A stretch of DNA of 64,000 nt from Bathynomus jamesi (GCA_023014485.1 JAJOZX010001574.1:330501-394500), one strand, 5' to 3'; shown: positions 1 to 12,450, counted from the first letter of the stretch. Numbers and translations are program-made. The notes: a model not told the origin generated them from the letters alone.

Positions 1-95
1 TGTAGACAAATCGCCAAGGGCAGTACACCGGAGGGGGACGTTAGGCGGGAGATAGGGGGTGCTCTTACTCTCCCCCTTAGCTGATTTTTTTTACG

Positions 96-1015
96 ATGTC
101 TCATATACCCTATGAGCAGTCCAACATGCACTCAAACACACACTTCTATTCCTATTCCTCACTACACATACATGCATTCTATACACCACAAAATCTTTTC
201 AAAATTAATAAAAATAGTAAAATGATGTCTTCAAGAGCCTCAGCCCTCAGAATCCCTTGGGGAGGGGACCATGTCCCCAGTTCTGGCTCCCTCGTTGATG
301 ATACCGGTAACGTACCTCCTGGCAACGGGGCTGCTTCTACGACAGCCCATTGGAGATGTTCTGGGCCTTTGTCTGATTCAGTTTTCATAAGCTTCAACAT
401 TCGTGGCCTTTCCTCAAATTTACAATCTGTTGAATACTACCTATCCTCCTCTAAACCTCACCTTCTTTTCCTCAATGAAACTCGGGTGTCTGAGACAACT
501 GACACAATCCCTTTTCTGTACCCTCCTACTTTCAGTATATTCAGTTTCATTCCAAAGGTTGGTGTTGCGTATATGTACGCAACGACCTAACTTACTCTCG
601 TATTCCCGAACTTGAAACCTTCGAATTCTAGACCTTCTGGCTACGGCTTACATGCCAACCTCGAACTAAATACATCTGCCCTGTCTACCTTTCACCTAAT
701 TCTACTGACTATCCAAAACTCTTTGACTACCTCACTTCCAAAGTGAAACACACTCTATCCCCCTCTTCTTTTGCTGAAATTTCCATTTTAGGAAATTTCA
801 ATGTTCACCATCACCTTCGGCTTTCCTCTCATTTCATTGAACTCCCTGGTGAACTAGTTTACCAATTCTCTATCCTGAATGACCTAGAGCAGATTGTAGA
901 GCAACCTACTTGTATCCCCGATTGCCTAGGAGACAGAAATAAATCCAGAATGTTGGGCCTAACAACTCATCTTCTTCTTTCTGACAGAGTAAGAAGGATG
1001 AATTGTCAGAAATAA
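96..1015 (+). pseudogene. Jockey-like LINE, 5' part with endonuclease domain
   Basis: Start of a non-LTR retrotransposon protein of the kind that is abundant in decapods. An open stretch from 96 to 590 encodes a Gly/Pro-rich leader, then the endonuclease/exonuclease/phosphatase (EEP) opening SFNIRGLSSN and the catalytic-Glu block LFLNETRVS. After a frameshift near 560, a second open stretch at 743-1015 carries the later EEP blocks ending in PTCIPD and LGD. The usual GDFNVHH metal-binding block reads GNFNVHH, so a catalytic Asp is lost. Homology stops near 1000 and no RT follows. A more complete relative lies at 6815-9490. EEP nicks the target DNA in this class; this copy is dead. Confidence 0.8.
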
Positions 1016-1016
1016 G

Positions 1017-1319
1017 TCTATAATGTCCAAAATTAATTGCATAATATTGGCCCTCTCTTCCTGTATTCTTTTTCACACAAATATGTTTTTGCCATCTTTC
1101 ATCAAATTGCGACTAATTTTAGGGGTCCCTGAAGTCTGAATCTGGCGTTGGCTAATTGGCTGGCTGATTGCTGCCTGGTGGGTCCTGCATAGCACCCTCT
1201 CCCTCTAAGTCTCTAATTATTACATAACAGGGGCCCTTGGTCTTGGTTTAATTTTATTTTTAATTTCTAACTTTTTATTTTTTATCACACCAATGAAAAG
1301 ACATTAAGTGCTTCAGCAG
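1017..1319. other. Unassigned non-coding stretch
   Basis: No ORF, repeat or RNA signature that I can support. A low-complexity T-rich tract lies around 1250-1285. Confidence 0.4.
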
Positions 1320-2640
1320 AACTATCATTACAGGTCGTTATGCCGTTTTGGATCAAGAGTGATCTCGAAGTGGTAGGAAAGGCAAAATTATCGAAGAAAT
1401 GCTAGAGCTTGTCAGGCAGTATGAAGGACTAAAACATTAAGCTAAAACCACACAAGAGCTGCAAAATGAAGGAAGAGATCTTTCAAAGTGATTTGGAAGA
1501 TATTCTTGATTTTGCTTTGAGGAAGGCTTCAGAGAAATGAAGTGGGGAAGATCGGCAATTTCTTATTCTTCAAATAGGAGATTCATCCCATCAAGTATAG
1601 ATTCCTTTGATTAGAAACTCTATAAAAAACAGGCCCGAAGGATTAAAATTGAAAAACAGAAGGCAAATCTCCACAGGAAAGTGGAACAACGAAAGACTGA
1701 GGCAGAACGACGCTGATTATAGAAAGTAACAACACATCATCTGAAAAAAATATAAAAAACTCTGCCGAATTCAAAGCCTTTCCCTCTACAAGTAATCAAG
1801 GCCACCCGAGCCATGGAAACGTCAGAAGAACGCCCTCTATCCAGAAATCACGGCAAAGCTTGATGGGGCAAACAATTCAGATCAGATGAAAGGTCACAGT
1901 CATCTTGGCAAGTACGATTAAGAACCTAGGACATGACCTTCGGGACATGACACTCTCAATAGCCTTAGTTCACTGAGTTCGGCTACAGAACCGGGAAAAT
2001 TTCAGCAGAGGAAGCAAAACTAAAGTTTGATCCAGGATGTCGTTTGCTGTTATACTGGGATGAAACCTTGTTCCTGATATTATACGAAATGACAATGCAG
2101 AAAGGATTGCCATACTAATGCCTGGTAATAATCAAGATTAATTGCTCGGTGTTCCGGAAATTCCACAAGGAACTGCGCGGAAGATGGCTGAAGTATGTTT
2201 CAGTGCTTGTGAATCTTAGGATATCCAGGATGTCGTATCCAGACAGATCTTCGAAACAACAGTGCAAACGCAGGATTACACAATTACAACTTGACAGAAA
2301 ACAACCTCAATAGAATACTACATTGTACTTTCCATGTCGTCGTCATTTTCATGAGGGAATGCTGGGGAAGTTTTGCGGTGTGCCTGGATGTATCGAGTGC
2401 CCGAGATATTCTATTATTCAAGAAGTTTCAATCGAATTGGAATTTTACCGACAAATCCCAGTACAAGACAACTTTCGATGACCAAGCCTTGGCAGAGAGT
2501 TTCGTTCAAAGTGATGTTCTTGGTCCACTGAAGTTCAATGTGATCGAGTTCTTGAAGAAGTCATTGGCCGGGGTAGATCCTCAGCGAGAGGATTATAAGG
2601 AATTGGTGCAGCTCTCTTTGGTTTTCTTGTAGAACAAAGA
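1320..2640 (+). pseudogene. Decayed RNase H-like transposase-family gene
   Basis: Old copy of the same family as the gene at 45190-47639. Matching blocks occur in family order: a Lys/Arg/Glu-rich coiled region around 1620-1720, a tryptophan-Asp block (YWDE, family HWDG) near 2060, the LLGVP-x-IPQGT block near 2140, then RDILLFKKFQSNW near 2400 and QREDYKELVQLSLVFL at 2583-2632. Only 2291-2632 is still open. The FDTTASNTG and ACRHH blocks are not recognisable. Frameshifts and stops are frequent, so this is an ancient insertion. The family is repetitive in arthropods; a DDE/RNase H-like transposase role is inferred from the spaced acidic motifs. Confidence 0.65.
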
Positions 2641-2979
2641 AATGTATCTTCAGGGACCCAGGAACATGTCACCATGCTCGCTAGATGACTAAGCAAAGCA
2701 ATATACTTTAATGCAAAACTTTAATTGATGTGTGTAGTGTAATTGAATGGGTTGAATTCACTTATTTTTGGTCAGTTTTGATACGCAGGTTTATTCATTC
2801 AGGATGACGTGTACCTAAATGAAATAGGGAATGCTCGCTAGGTAGATTAATTGAGAAAAATATAAGTTGGATATACGTAAAAAATAGGCAAGGAATAGTT
2901 TTTCTCCTTTAGTAAATGGGACGCGTCAGACGCAGGGAAACAACGCGAAAAGAGAAACGAAGAGTAACATAGAGAGTAG

Positions 2980-3655
2980 TTTAATGTATTGAATTTTAAT
3001 GCTGAAAGTGTACGTCATAAATTTAAAGAATTAAAAACTTTAGTCCATGTTGAACATTAAGACGTTTCTGTTATAACTAAATCGTGGCTTAAAAGTTCAG
3101 ACAGGAATTTTATAGGAAAGTATCATATTAAAGGCTACAAACTATTTAATAAAGGTAGAAAAGATAGACAAAGAAGTGGGGTTCTTTTTCATTGCAAAGT
3201 TTATATATAGGCAGCTAATTTTAGTGGTCAATTTGATATAGTTATTTCAGAAGTTAGCGAGTACAACTTCGTCTTTAATTTTTGAAGTTTATATTGACCA
3301 CCTTTAAAAATGAATAGAATTAGACGTCGAATTGTATATTATCTTTTTAAGTAGAATAGGATAACTCATGAGGAATCAATTATAGTCAGGGACTTTAACT
3401 GCACAAATAATAATTTTAATACTTTAAACATCGATGCTGAAGGGGAACATGCGATAGATTTTTACAAGGTAATTTTCACTTGAAAAGCAAAAGAGTTTAC
3501 ACTTGGTAAAAATGTTTTAGACCTTGCCAATAACTACTAACGAAAATTTAGTTTAAAATGTAGAGATCGGAGAAAATTTAGGTAATAGCAATCATAGCGC
3601 GGTACGTTTTGCGGTTAATGTTAAAACTTATAGAAAATTAAACAATTTTTAGTTA
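2980..3655 (+). pseudogene. LINE endonuclease (EEP) remnant
   Basis: Translations in shifting frames recover an EEP-domain series: RHKFKELKTLV, then ITKSWLKSSDRNF near 3080-3115, GYKLFNKGRKDRQRSG near 3140-3180, and RDFNCTNNNFNTL near 3390-3430 in place of GDFNC. This is ORF2 of a CR1/L2/RTE-type LINE, distinct from the FNIRGL Jockey-like family at position 96. Many stops; no RT follows. Confidence 0.6.
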
Positions 3656-3959
3656 TCTGATAACGCTGCACAACACAATTTCTGCCCTTTGCACGAATTC
3701 TGCTAATTTATATGTATTTTGATGCGCTGATTACGAATATGTTATTATTTTTTCTCAAACACCCACCATTTTTCCAGAAAACTACGTTAATGTTTCACAA
3801 AATGATCCAAATTATACCAAACGCCTGCTAAGCAAAGGAACAAACCGTACGACTATTAGTCACTATTGTGACACGTGTTGCTCACTGATGGTTATTCGAA
3901 ATGTTGTGTTGTTCTGTGATTGGTCTAAAGGTGGTCAGGTGATTTCACAGTGGCTGCCA

Positions 3960-5714
3960 AGTGGAAAATTGTTATTTTCTTTCATTGTTCCAGGTGCTCT
4001 GTTGATGTTTGGTGTTTCTGCTGGATTTACTGTGTTTATTAACTTCGTTTGTCGAAAACATTCATTGCTTTCGTGTTTTAACTTCATAATGTCTACAAAA
4101 TGTGTAAACAGTGCCGATTTATTTTTATGTGTGTAGCGAACTAACATTGAAATCCCCAAAACAAACATTTACCCCCTCTGGTTAAAAAAGACATGAATTA
4201 TATTTTGGACGCAAAGTGGGATCAGGACAGAAGCTGGGCTCCCAAATATGTTGCATTCGTGTGCAAGGATCTTAAGAGCGTGGTACAAGGTTCACGTCCA
4301 CCAATGCCATCTGCTGCCCTATGGTCTGGAGAGAGCCAAAAATATCATGTTAGTGACTGCTTTTCGTTTAACAAAATATACGAGTTTTCTATGAAACAAA
4401 ACATGCAATACGATACACAAACCTGCCATCAGCTATGCGACCAGTTTTTCACGATGAAACCCTGCCAGTTCCTAAGCCACCAAAAGACTGTACTTTGGGC
4501 GAGGAATACTGCCACTCCAAAATTGAAATTGAACCACAAGCAGCCAGTGAGCTTGCAGATCCAGAATTTCTACCATCCACATCACCGTCACCTCACCTTA
4601 TTACACAGGCAGAACTAAATGTTCTCGTTTGAAATTTGAATCTTTCGAAAAATCAGGCTGAACTTCTAGGATCTAGGCTTTTAGAAAAGGGTACCAACAT
4701 AACCATGTAGAAAGCGTCAGAATTATTTCATTACCTTTTTTCCTACAAGTAATGGTATTGTGTTTTTTATGATGTAGACAATTTAATGGAGCTTTGGGGC
4801 ATCAACACAAGCCGGAGCAATGGCGTCTCTTCATTGATTCTCCAAATTAAGTACAGTGCTTCTACACAACGGAAATACTTATCCTTCTGTCGCAATTACA
4901 CATGCGGTTCACATAAAAGAAACATGAGAATATGCGTATTTACTAGATCCATTAACTATAATAAATAATGCATATTACGATGATTTAAAAGTTATAGGCC
5001 CTTCTCCGGAATACAGCAAGGGTACACAAAATTTGCTGCTTTTATGCGAGTGGGACAGTCGCGCTAGAGACCGCCATTTTGTCTGTAAAGACTGGCGTGC
5101 CAGGATGAGTTTTGTTCAAGGACAGATAAATATTTCCAATGAGCCTTTAGTAGATCCAAAAAAAGTGTTGTCGTCACCACTTCACATCAACTGGGCTTGA
5201 TGAAAAATTTTGTGAAAGCTATGGACAAGAACAGTGAGGCGTTTATTTATTGAGGATATATTTCCAAGGTTAAGCGAAGCTAAAATCAGAGAAAGAATTT
5301 TTGTTGGCCCACAAATAAGGGAAGTTATGAAGGATAGCAATTTTACAGCAAATTAAATGAGGTAGAAAAAGCAGCATGGGTGGCGTTCAAATCGGTTGTT
5401 CAAACTTCCTTGGTAAAGTCAGGTCTGACGATTATGTTACTGTGGTGAATGAGATGTTAAGGTGCTATAAATCTATGGGTTGTAATATGTCCTTGAAGGT
5501 GCATTTCCTTGACTTTCATTTAGATTACTTTCCAACCAATTTGGGCGCCGTTAGCGACGAGCACGGCGAAAAATTCCATCAGGAGATAGCCATTATGGAA
5601 AAGTGGTTGCAGGGAAGGTGGAATTCCAATATATTGGCTGAATATTGCCGGTTTCTCATTAGGAAACTCCCGAGAGTATGTAACAAACGAAAAACATCAG
5701 CAGAAAGATTTTAA
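3960..5714 (+). pseudogene. Decayed copy of a ~700-aa arthropod repeat-protein family
   Basis: I recognise a protein family repeated many times in arthropod genomes, of unknown function. Fragments lie in family order: the amino end around 4090-4300 (MSTKCVNSADLFLCV, then DQDRSWAPKYVAFVCKDL), a Pro-rich block PVPKPPKDC at 4465, NLNLSKNQAELLGSRLLEKG near 4640-4690, and the carboxyl end at 5376-5714 with KVHFLDFHLDYFPTNLG and KFHQEIAIMEKWLQGRWN. At least four frame changes separate them. The middle third (about 4750-5370) is badly eroded. Cys/His pairs near the amino end suggest a zinc-binding start, but the pattern is incomplete here. Confidence 0.65.
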
Positions 5715-5763
5715 TTGTTGTTCTGATCTTGTAATAATTATGTTGAGTATTCAATATATTCTA

Positions 5764-5846
5764 ATCTGTATATCTGGAACGCAGACCCAGGATGCGGGGT
5801 TCGATCTACTACCGCCCATTCGAGATGTTTTGGTGTCTTTGGTCTG
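5764..5846 (+). pseudogene. Jockey-like LINE scrap left of the foldback element
   Basis: The bases around 5811-5846 align with 345-380 of the LINE at the window start, with a few mismatches. The LINE resumes at 6815 with sequence equivalent to about 476 of that copy. The foldback element therefore sits inside this LINE, with about 100 bp of the LINE missing. Confidence 0.6.
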
Positions 5847-5912
5847 GTTTGCCTACGGACAGTTGCCTACGGACAGTTTGCCTACTGGACAGTTTGCCTA
5901 CTGGACATTATG
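5847..5912. repeat. Minisatellite at left foldback end
   Basis: About four tandem units of a 15-bp motif GGACAGTTTGCCTAC with TGG variants. Confidence 0.75.
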
Positions 5913-6712
5913 CCTATGGACACCATGCCTATGCCGGTATATTATCCTTACCTTATTTAACTTATTTAACTTATTTAACTTCAGATTCATGCAAAAGAAT
6001 TAATTCAAAATTAAAATGTGTTGTTGCCCTTAATACATAATGTTTGAAAATATATCAGTAAGAAAGGGAAACAGAAGTTTTCACATAATGGATATTTGTA
6101 TGTGTTTGATAAATGTAGCAAGCGCGACCCTTCGTTACTTTTTTGGCGGTGCGAGCAAAAGAGTCAGTGTATTATAAGGTGTGTATATATATATGGGTAC
6201 TTTTTCCGTTATCTGCCCCCTGACGATTGGTAGGTTAAGTCGTGATATTTTCGTTAAAACTAACGAAATAGTACGACTTAACCTAACCAATCGTCAAGGC
6301 GTACAGTTGACCTAAACGGGCAGTGACGATTGGCTTAGGTTAAGTTGTGATATTTTTTGATAGTTTTAATGAAAATATCATGACTGAAACCTAACCAATC
6401 GTCAATGGGGCAGATAACGGAAAGTACCCATATTATATATACACCTTATAATACACTGACTCTTTTGCTCGCACCGCCCAAAAAAGTAACGAAGGGTCGC
6501 GCTTGCTACATTTATCAAACACATACAAATATCCATTATGTGAAACTTCTGTTTCCCTTTCTTACTTGATATATTTTCAGACATTTATGCTATTAAGGGC
6601 AACAACACATTTTAATTTTGAATTAATTCTTTTGCATGAATCTGAAGTTAAATAAGTTAAATAAGTTAAATAAGGTAAGGATAAATATACCACATAGGCA
6701 TGGTGTCCATAG

Positions 6713-6812
6713 GCATAATGTCCAGTAGGCAAACTGTCCAGTAGGCAAACTGTCCAGTTGGCAAACTGTCCGTAGGCAAACTGTCCGTAGGCAAACTGTC
6801 CGTAGGCAAACT
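6713..6812. repeat. Minisatellite at right foldback end
   Basis: About six to seven inverted units of the same 15-bp motif (CCGTAGGCAAACTGT in + reading). The unit number differs from the left end, as expected for slippage-prone terminal arrays. Confidence 0.75.
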
Positions 6813-6814
6813 GT

Positions 6815-9490
6815 CCGGCCACGGAAACTCAGGTGTCTGGGAAGACTGACAGCAACCCCTTTTCTGTACCCTCTCACTTTCTCTATACTCAATTTCACTC
6901 CAAAATTGAATGTTGCGTATAAGTACGCAGTGACCTAACTTGTTCTCGTATTCCCGAACTCGAATCTTTCGAATTCTATACCCTCTGACTATAGCTTACA
7001 TGCCAATCTCAAACTAAATACATCTGCGCTGTTTACCTTTCTCCTAAATCTACTCACTATCCAAAATTCTTTGACTACCTTACTTCCAAAGTAGAATACA
7101 TTCTTTCCAGCTCTCACTTTGCTGAAATAAACATTTCAGGAAATTAAGGTTCACCACTACATTTGGCTTTCCTCTCATTTTATTAATATCCCTGGTGAAC
7201 TAGCTTACAACTTTTCTATCCTGACTGACCTAGAGCAGATTGTACAGCGCCCTACTCGTATCCCCGATCGTCTTGGAGATAAGCCCAACATTCTGGATTT
7301 ATTTCTTCCCTCTCATCCTTCTTATTACTCTGTGAAACTTTTTCTCCGTTGGGCTACTCCGACCACAATCTTCTGTTTGTTTCCTGTCCTACCGCTCCAA
7401 TTCGGCCTTTGGATTTTCCCAAGGGCCGGCGCCTTTGACATTTTGGCGCCACTGATTGGGAGGGCCACAGGCAGTACTTCTGTTATTTCGCATGGAATGA
7501 TTACTGCTTCCGTGGCCGGGCCCTCGGAGAGTGCTGAGCGCATCACAAAGATGATTCTTTCGAGCATGGAGGCGTACATTCCATATTCTATTCCTACTAG
7601 TACTATGAATACAAAAAAAAACTTTGGTTTAACTTCACTTGTTCTAATGCTATGCACAACAGAGAGGAGGTTTTCAGAAGGCGCCCGTCGCTATCAAACT
7701 CCTGACTCTCTCTCGGCTTATATTTGTGGCCGGAATCATAAAAAAATCTGTTCTTCGACTCCCCAAAAATTCCTTCATCCGACTAAAATATGGAAGCCTA
7801 CCCGATTCTAATTTTTCTCGCTCTTTCTTGCATCTAGCTAAGAACCTCTTGAGCAACTTTCTTTCCTCTTCTTTCCATCCTCTTTTCTATTCCGACGTCT
7901 CAGTTGCTGTCTATTCTCCTGACAAAGCTGAACTCTTCGCTGAAAGTTTCGTCTCCAACTCAACCCTGGACGATTCCGGTGCTGTTCCCCCATCTTCTTC
8001 CCCCTCTGACCTTATTATGTCTGAAATTAGAATCTCTTCTAAAGATGTTTTTTTCTGCCCTGTCTGAGCTCAACTATAGGAAAGTGTACGGTCATGACGG
8101 TGTTCTTCCTGTTGTTCATAAGAAATGTGTTTCTGTGCTGACACCCTGCTTAGGCAAACTCTTTCGTCTTTGTCTCTCATCTGGTACTTTATCTTCCTGC
8201 TGAAAGTTCGCTTTCATTCAGCCTGTCCCAAACAAGGGTGATCGCTCTCAACCCTCGAACTATCGTCAGATTGCTTTGATTTTTTTATCTTTCTAAAGTT
8301 TTTGAATCTATCTTTAATAAGAAGATTCTTAAACACCTCTTCTCACAATCTTCTTTCAGATTGTCAGTATGGGCTCCACAAGGGACGCTCTACTGACGAT
8401 CTTCTTGCATATCTCTCTGACTCTTAGTCATCCTCCTTTCGGGATTTTGGTGAAACTTTTGGTATTGCGCTAGACATTTCAAAAGCTTTTGATGGAGTCT
8501 GGCATAAGTCTTTAATTTCGAGACTGCCCTCGTTCGGTTTCTATCCTTCTATCTGTGCCTTCATCTTTAATTTCCTTTCTGGTCGATCTATAGCTGCGGT
8601 TGTAGGTGGCCACTGTTCTTCTCCTAAAGCTATCAACAGTGGTGTTCCTCAGGGTATTGTCCTGTCACCCACTCGTTTACTTTTATTTATTAATGATCTT
8701 TTAATTCTCACTTCCTATCCTATTCATTCCTATGCCGATGATTCCACTCTTCATTTCTCCACCGGCTTCCCAAAGCGTCCCTCTCAACACTCACTCCATC
8801 TGTCTCCTCGTCACAATTTTCCACATGACTATCCCCTTACCTTCAACAACACACAACTCAGTCCTTCCTCTTCTCTTAACATTCATGGCGTTTCCCTTTT
8901 TCGTAATATTTCTTAGAAAGATCACATATATTCTCTTTCCAAAACAGCTCCAAAGAGGTTAGGTGTGCTGTACCGCCTCCGCAGTCTCTTCACCCCTGCT
9001 CTGTTGCTGTCTCTGTACACGGGTTTTGTCAGCCCCTGTATGAAGTATGCTTCGCATGTATGGGGGTGGCTCAAGGGCCTTTCGTCTCATCATTTCCACG
9101 CCTCTTACTGACTGTCTTCAATCTCTCTCTCTTCGCCGCAGTGTTGCCTCACTCTCTCTATACTATCGCTATTATAAGGGACACCGCTCTTCTGAACTCT
9201 GTAACTGCATACCTCCTCTTTTAAGGAGAACTCGCAACATCAGACTTTCTGTCCCACTCTCTAACGCAAGTGTTAATAGGTATTTCCAGGCTTTCATCTA
9301 TTCAACCGGTTAACTCTGAGCAATCTTTCTCAATTCATCTTTCCCCTGTCTATGACCGCCACTCTTTCAAACGCGGAGTGTCTAGGCATCTCGAAAACCC
9401 TGGACCTTGATTTTGACTGTCTTCTTCTTCTGTGGGAGGAGGGGGCACTTTAGTGGGCGTTCGTCCTTGGCCCCGCCTTCCTGCCTAAAA
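6815..9490 (+). pseudogene. Jockey-like LINE, near full-length ORF2 (EEP, RT, carboxyl domain)
   Basis: Begins inside EEP at the ETQVSGKTD-type block immediately right of the foldback element and runs through EEP, linker and reverse transcriptase to the 3' tail. RT blocks visible in shifting frames: DISKAFDGVWHK near 8480-8500, SGVPQGIVLSPT near 8637-8670, and the catalytic SYADDSTLHFS near 8727-8760. The carboxyl domain includes ALLSLYTGFVSPCMKYASHV near 8995-9060 and KAFRLI. It ends with a short oligo-A run at 9487. Numerous frameshifts and stops make it non-functional. This is the best copy of the FNIRGL Jockey-like family here. Cleavage and target-primed reverse transcription would be its role. 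Confidence 0.85.
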
Positions 9491-9519
9491 AAAATTAACC
9501 CTTTTCTGTATTGCGAACT

Positions 9520-10830
9520 TTAAGTAAAATACTTGAAAAAATCGTGCACCATAAACTTACTAAATTCCTTATCAAATACAGATATTTTAACTAAAACACA
9601 ACTTGAGTTTAGAAGTGGACATACAACGGAAGGTGCCATAAACTTGCTATTAGAAAATGTGTATCAGATCTTAACCAGCAAAAACACACTGCCCTGATCT
9701 TCCTTGATTTCTCAAAAGCATTTGGTACAAATTCGCATGAAATCTTATTGAATAACCTTCACATACATGGAATAAAAGCCAATAGCGTTTATTGGTTTAA
9801 ATCATATCTGTAAAATCGCTATCAGCACATCAGATTAAAAGACAATTTATCCAACAAGGCGATACTAACTTGTGGAGTCCCACAAGGAACTATTCTTGGC
9901 CCATTACTCTTTCTAATTCACGTCAACGATTCTCATCTTTCTATCATCTTAAACTGCGTACAATACGCACATGATACCACACTTACTTCTTCTTCTCATC
10001 ACTTTTTCCCACACAAACTTTCTGATTAATGAAACGAACAGGCAAGTAGAAAACGTGTATAAATGGATGTATGCTAATAAACCTTTATTGAACCTGATAA
10101 AGTCGTCTCATACGATTACCACTACAAAACATATTATCATACATGAACTGTCAAATAAAAATTGGGAATGCTACTCTTGCCAGAGCGAATGAGGTTAAAG
10201 TACTCGGTATTAATTAAGACGAAAAACTAAATTTCAAAAGTCATGTATAACATATCAAATCCAAAATATCAAGATTTCTCTTCATATTATTTAAATTGAA
10301 AACGACCTTTCCTCAAAACGCACTCCTTACCCTATATTATTCCTTCATTCATCCACATTTATTATATTGCATTACAACATGAGGTAGCTCAAAGAAATAT
10401 ATAAAACATCCTTTGGAGGGAATTCCTAAAAAATGTTTGCGCACTCTCGCAAATAGTGACAATAGACAAAATCACACGTCCCCAATGTTTAAAGAGCTAA
10501 ATATTTTAAAACTAAATGACTTATGCAGATTCAATGTTCCTGTCAATGTGCTCAAAGTTGTCAACAAAAATCAACATACATCACCCATTCGAAGAGTAAT
10601 CACCCCCCCCCCCCCCCCAAATCAAATACACCATCGTTTAAACACCAGACTGTCCAGTGATTTTATACACAAACCTAACTATACAATAGAAACTGCAAGA
10701 AATGTACTCTTTTAAAGGAGCAGATATATGGAATGCAATTCCCACGCGTATCAGGCAGGCTTCATTACTAAATGTAATTTGGAAATCACTAAAACAGCAC
10801 TTTATTAGTTTCTACTGATGTATAAGTTCA
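9520..10830 (+). pseudogene. Second-family LINE reverse transcriptase remnant
   Basis: Starts mid-RT with LSKILEKIVHHKL. Further blocks are IFLDFSKAFGT near 9700, LTCGVPQGTILGPLLFLIHVND near 9865-9930, and QYAHDTTLT near 9960 where the catalytic YADD has become YAHD. The carboxyl region is open at 10413-10715 (KCLRTLANSDN, FKELNILKLNDL). The 5' half is missing. Sequence differs clearly from both other LINE families in the window. Confidence 0.75.
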
Positions 10831-11182
10831 CTACTGCCATTTTTACCACAGTAATCAATTTCATAATCAACTATTTAAAATATGCTAATTTCATTAATCA
10901 CCTTTAATTTCATAATCTATTATTTTTCTCTATTTTTTATGAGGCATCATTTATTTTCTAGTCATTATACAATAAATCATTTAATCTAAAATTATGTAAC
11001 ATTTTGTAAACTTTGAATAAAGCAAAAAGTCCAGTTTCACAATTATTTATGTCATTATTAATTGTAAAAGTATTGCATTTATTTTATTAGTAAAGGTTAT
11101 TCATTATTGAATATTTACTCTTATTATTGTTCAAAGTCATATTCGGATGAGAGTAGAATATAAAACTTGGCCTCTTAAGTAC

Positions 11183-11186
<4 letters not shown>
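10831..11186. other. AT-rich stretch, nothing recognised
   Basis: Probably the eroded 3' UTR of the LINE upstream. No tail, ORF or repeat boundary seen. Confidence 0.35.

Positions 11187-11247
<61 letters not shown>
11187..11247. repeat. (TA)n microsatellite
   Basis: Nearly perfect TA dinucleotides. A second short TA tract at 11380-11402 lies directly outside the PLE end. Confidence 0.95.
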
Positions 11248-11249
<2 letters not shown>

Positions 11250-11439
11250 AATTTACCAAATGCCATATTTCTTTTTCATTTCGTTTAGAATAGTGAGCAG
11301 AATTCCTCTCCTTTGCTTCTTTGATTCGTAGAAATGTGGCGGAGCCTGCAAGCAAAGAGAATATATACACACACCTGAGTATATATATATATATATATAT
11401 ATGAGAATTATTTTACAAAAGTAACACGTGAGTAATATT

Positions 11440-12290
11440 TATGATGAAAATAACCACAAAGGAAAAAGGAAACACAGAATAGTGCTCAAGCGCTTTCGTC
11501 TAATGACATCCTCAGGAGCACTGAAATAAATAACAAGTTCGAGGTCACAAAAAAATTAATAAAACAGAAAAATAAAAAATGTAGGAGGCGCATACAAATT
11601 TATAAGGAAAAGGTACAGAGTTCTAACTTTGTCCCCCTTGTCTAAATCCTTTCTGAACGAATTCAAAACAACAGGATCAAGCGAAAAAAAGTCCTGGCTA
11701 ATGTTAAAATTATTTGGAAGTTGAATAATGGCAGACTCAAGAATATTTCTATTAACAATGTTGCTTGAGTGAAACAAAATTGGAGTATTATTCCAATCAA
11801 TACAGTAGGATAACTGAAAAATGGACGAAAACGGCACTGGACGACTGTCCCGTTCTAACGGAATATTGAGGGTGTTTTACACGCGTGTGCAAATCCTTTC
11901 CCGTCTGTCCAGTGTAAAAGGAATCACATTGTTTACAACCAATTTTATAGCTAAATCCTGAATTATTGGTACGACTATTTTTTACTATGATTTTTTCACA
12001 ATATTGTCATAATGTCATATGAAAATACTACATTAATGTTCAAAAGTTTAAGTACATTAGCAATGTATTACAGCCTGGGAAAAATGGAAGTACTAAAATA
12101 TTCGTCAACAAAGTGCGAGGGTTATTATTCACACGATAGAAAGTTCGTTTTGCCTTGTTAAGACAAGATTCGAAAAAAGCAGATGGGTAACACAAGTCAC
12201 TTCCAATACTGTTGATTTTTTCTAATTCGGAATCCATGTAACTCCGGACTGGTGATCCTGAGAGAGCGGAGAAACACTGAAGTAAATATG
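11440..12290 (-). mobile_element. Penelope-like element, 3' part
   Basis: Read on the minus strand, it encodes the region after the RT (SELEKINSIGSDLCYPSAF, KAKRTFYRVNN at 12040-12237), an eroded GIY-YIG region around 11880-11960, and the carboxyl tail (NRNILESAIIQLPNNFNIS at 11556-11837). It ends with the PLE terminal motif at 11440-11525, including the hammerhead-like core. Full-length family proteins carry RT then GIY-YIG; the RT palm is absent here. Confidence 0.8.
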
Positions 12291-12295
12291 GCTTT

Positions 12296-12450
12296 CTTGG
12301 CCATTCTTGAATTCGTTCAGAACGGATTTAGACATGAGGGTCAAACTGCTAAAACTCTGGTAGCTTTTCCCTATAAATTTGTATGCTCCTCCTACGATTT
12401 TTATTTTTTATTTTATTTATATATTTTTTATGACCTATACATTAGTGCGG
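12296..12450 (+). mobile_element. Penelope-like 3' end joined head-to-head
   Basis: Plus-oriented PLE tail (coding end at LNSFRTDLD-type codons and the following UTR). Closely matches 44655-44780, but abuts the minus-oriented PLE at about 12290, giving an inverted junction. Confidence 0.7.

Larger units (their letters stand above)
5847..6813. mobile_element. Foldback (FB)-like element, ~970 bp near-palindrome
   Basis: The left arm (5847 to about 6225) and right arm (about 6405 to 6813) are inverted copies of each other. Mirrored landmarks are the terminal 15-bp tandem repeats, three TTATTTAAC steps, a stretch at 5985-6030 mirrored at 6595-6640, and AAGCGCGACCCTTCG at 6121 mirrored near 6491. 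The centre (6217-6418) is made of inverted modules containing TTAACCTAACCAATCGTC that also occur in the MITEs at 32018, 37962 and 38834. No real coding capacity: the apparent repetitive QFAYG peptides are read-through of the terminal minisatellite. Drosophila FB elements have the same architecture. Confidence 0.8.

Noticed and set aside
6577..6898. Repetitive ORFs with QFAYG or LRTVC periodicity
   Set aside because: They are translations of the 15-bp terminal minisatellite of the foldback element in several frames; no start context or family match.
10606..10618. Poly-proline peptide from a C-run
   Set aside because: A homopolymer tract inside a decayed LINE, not a functional motif.
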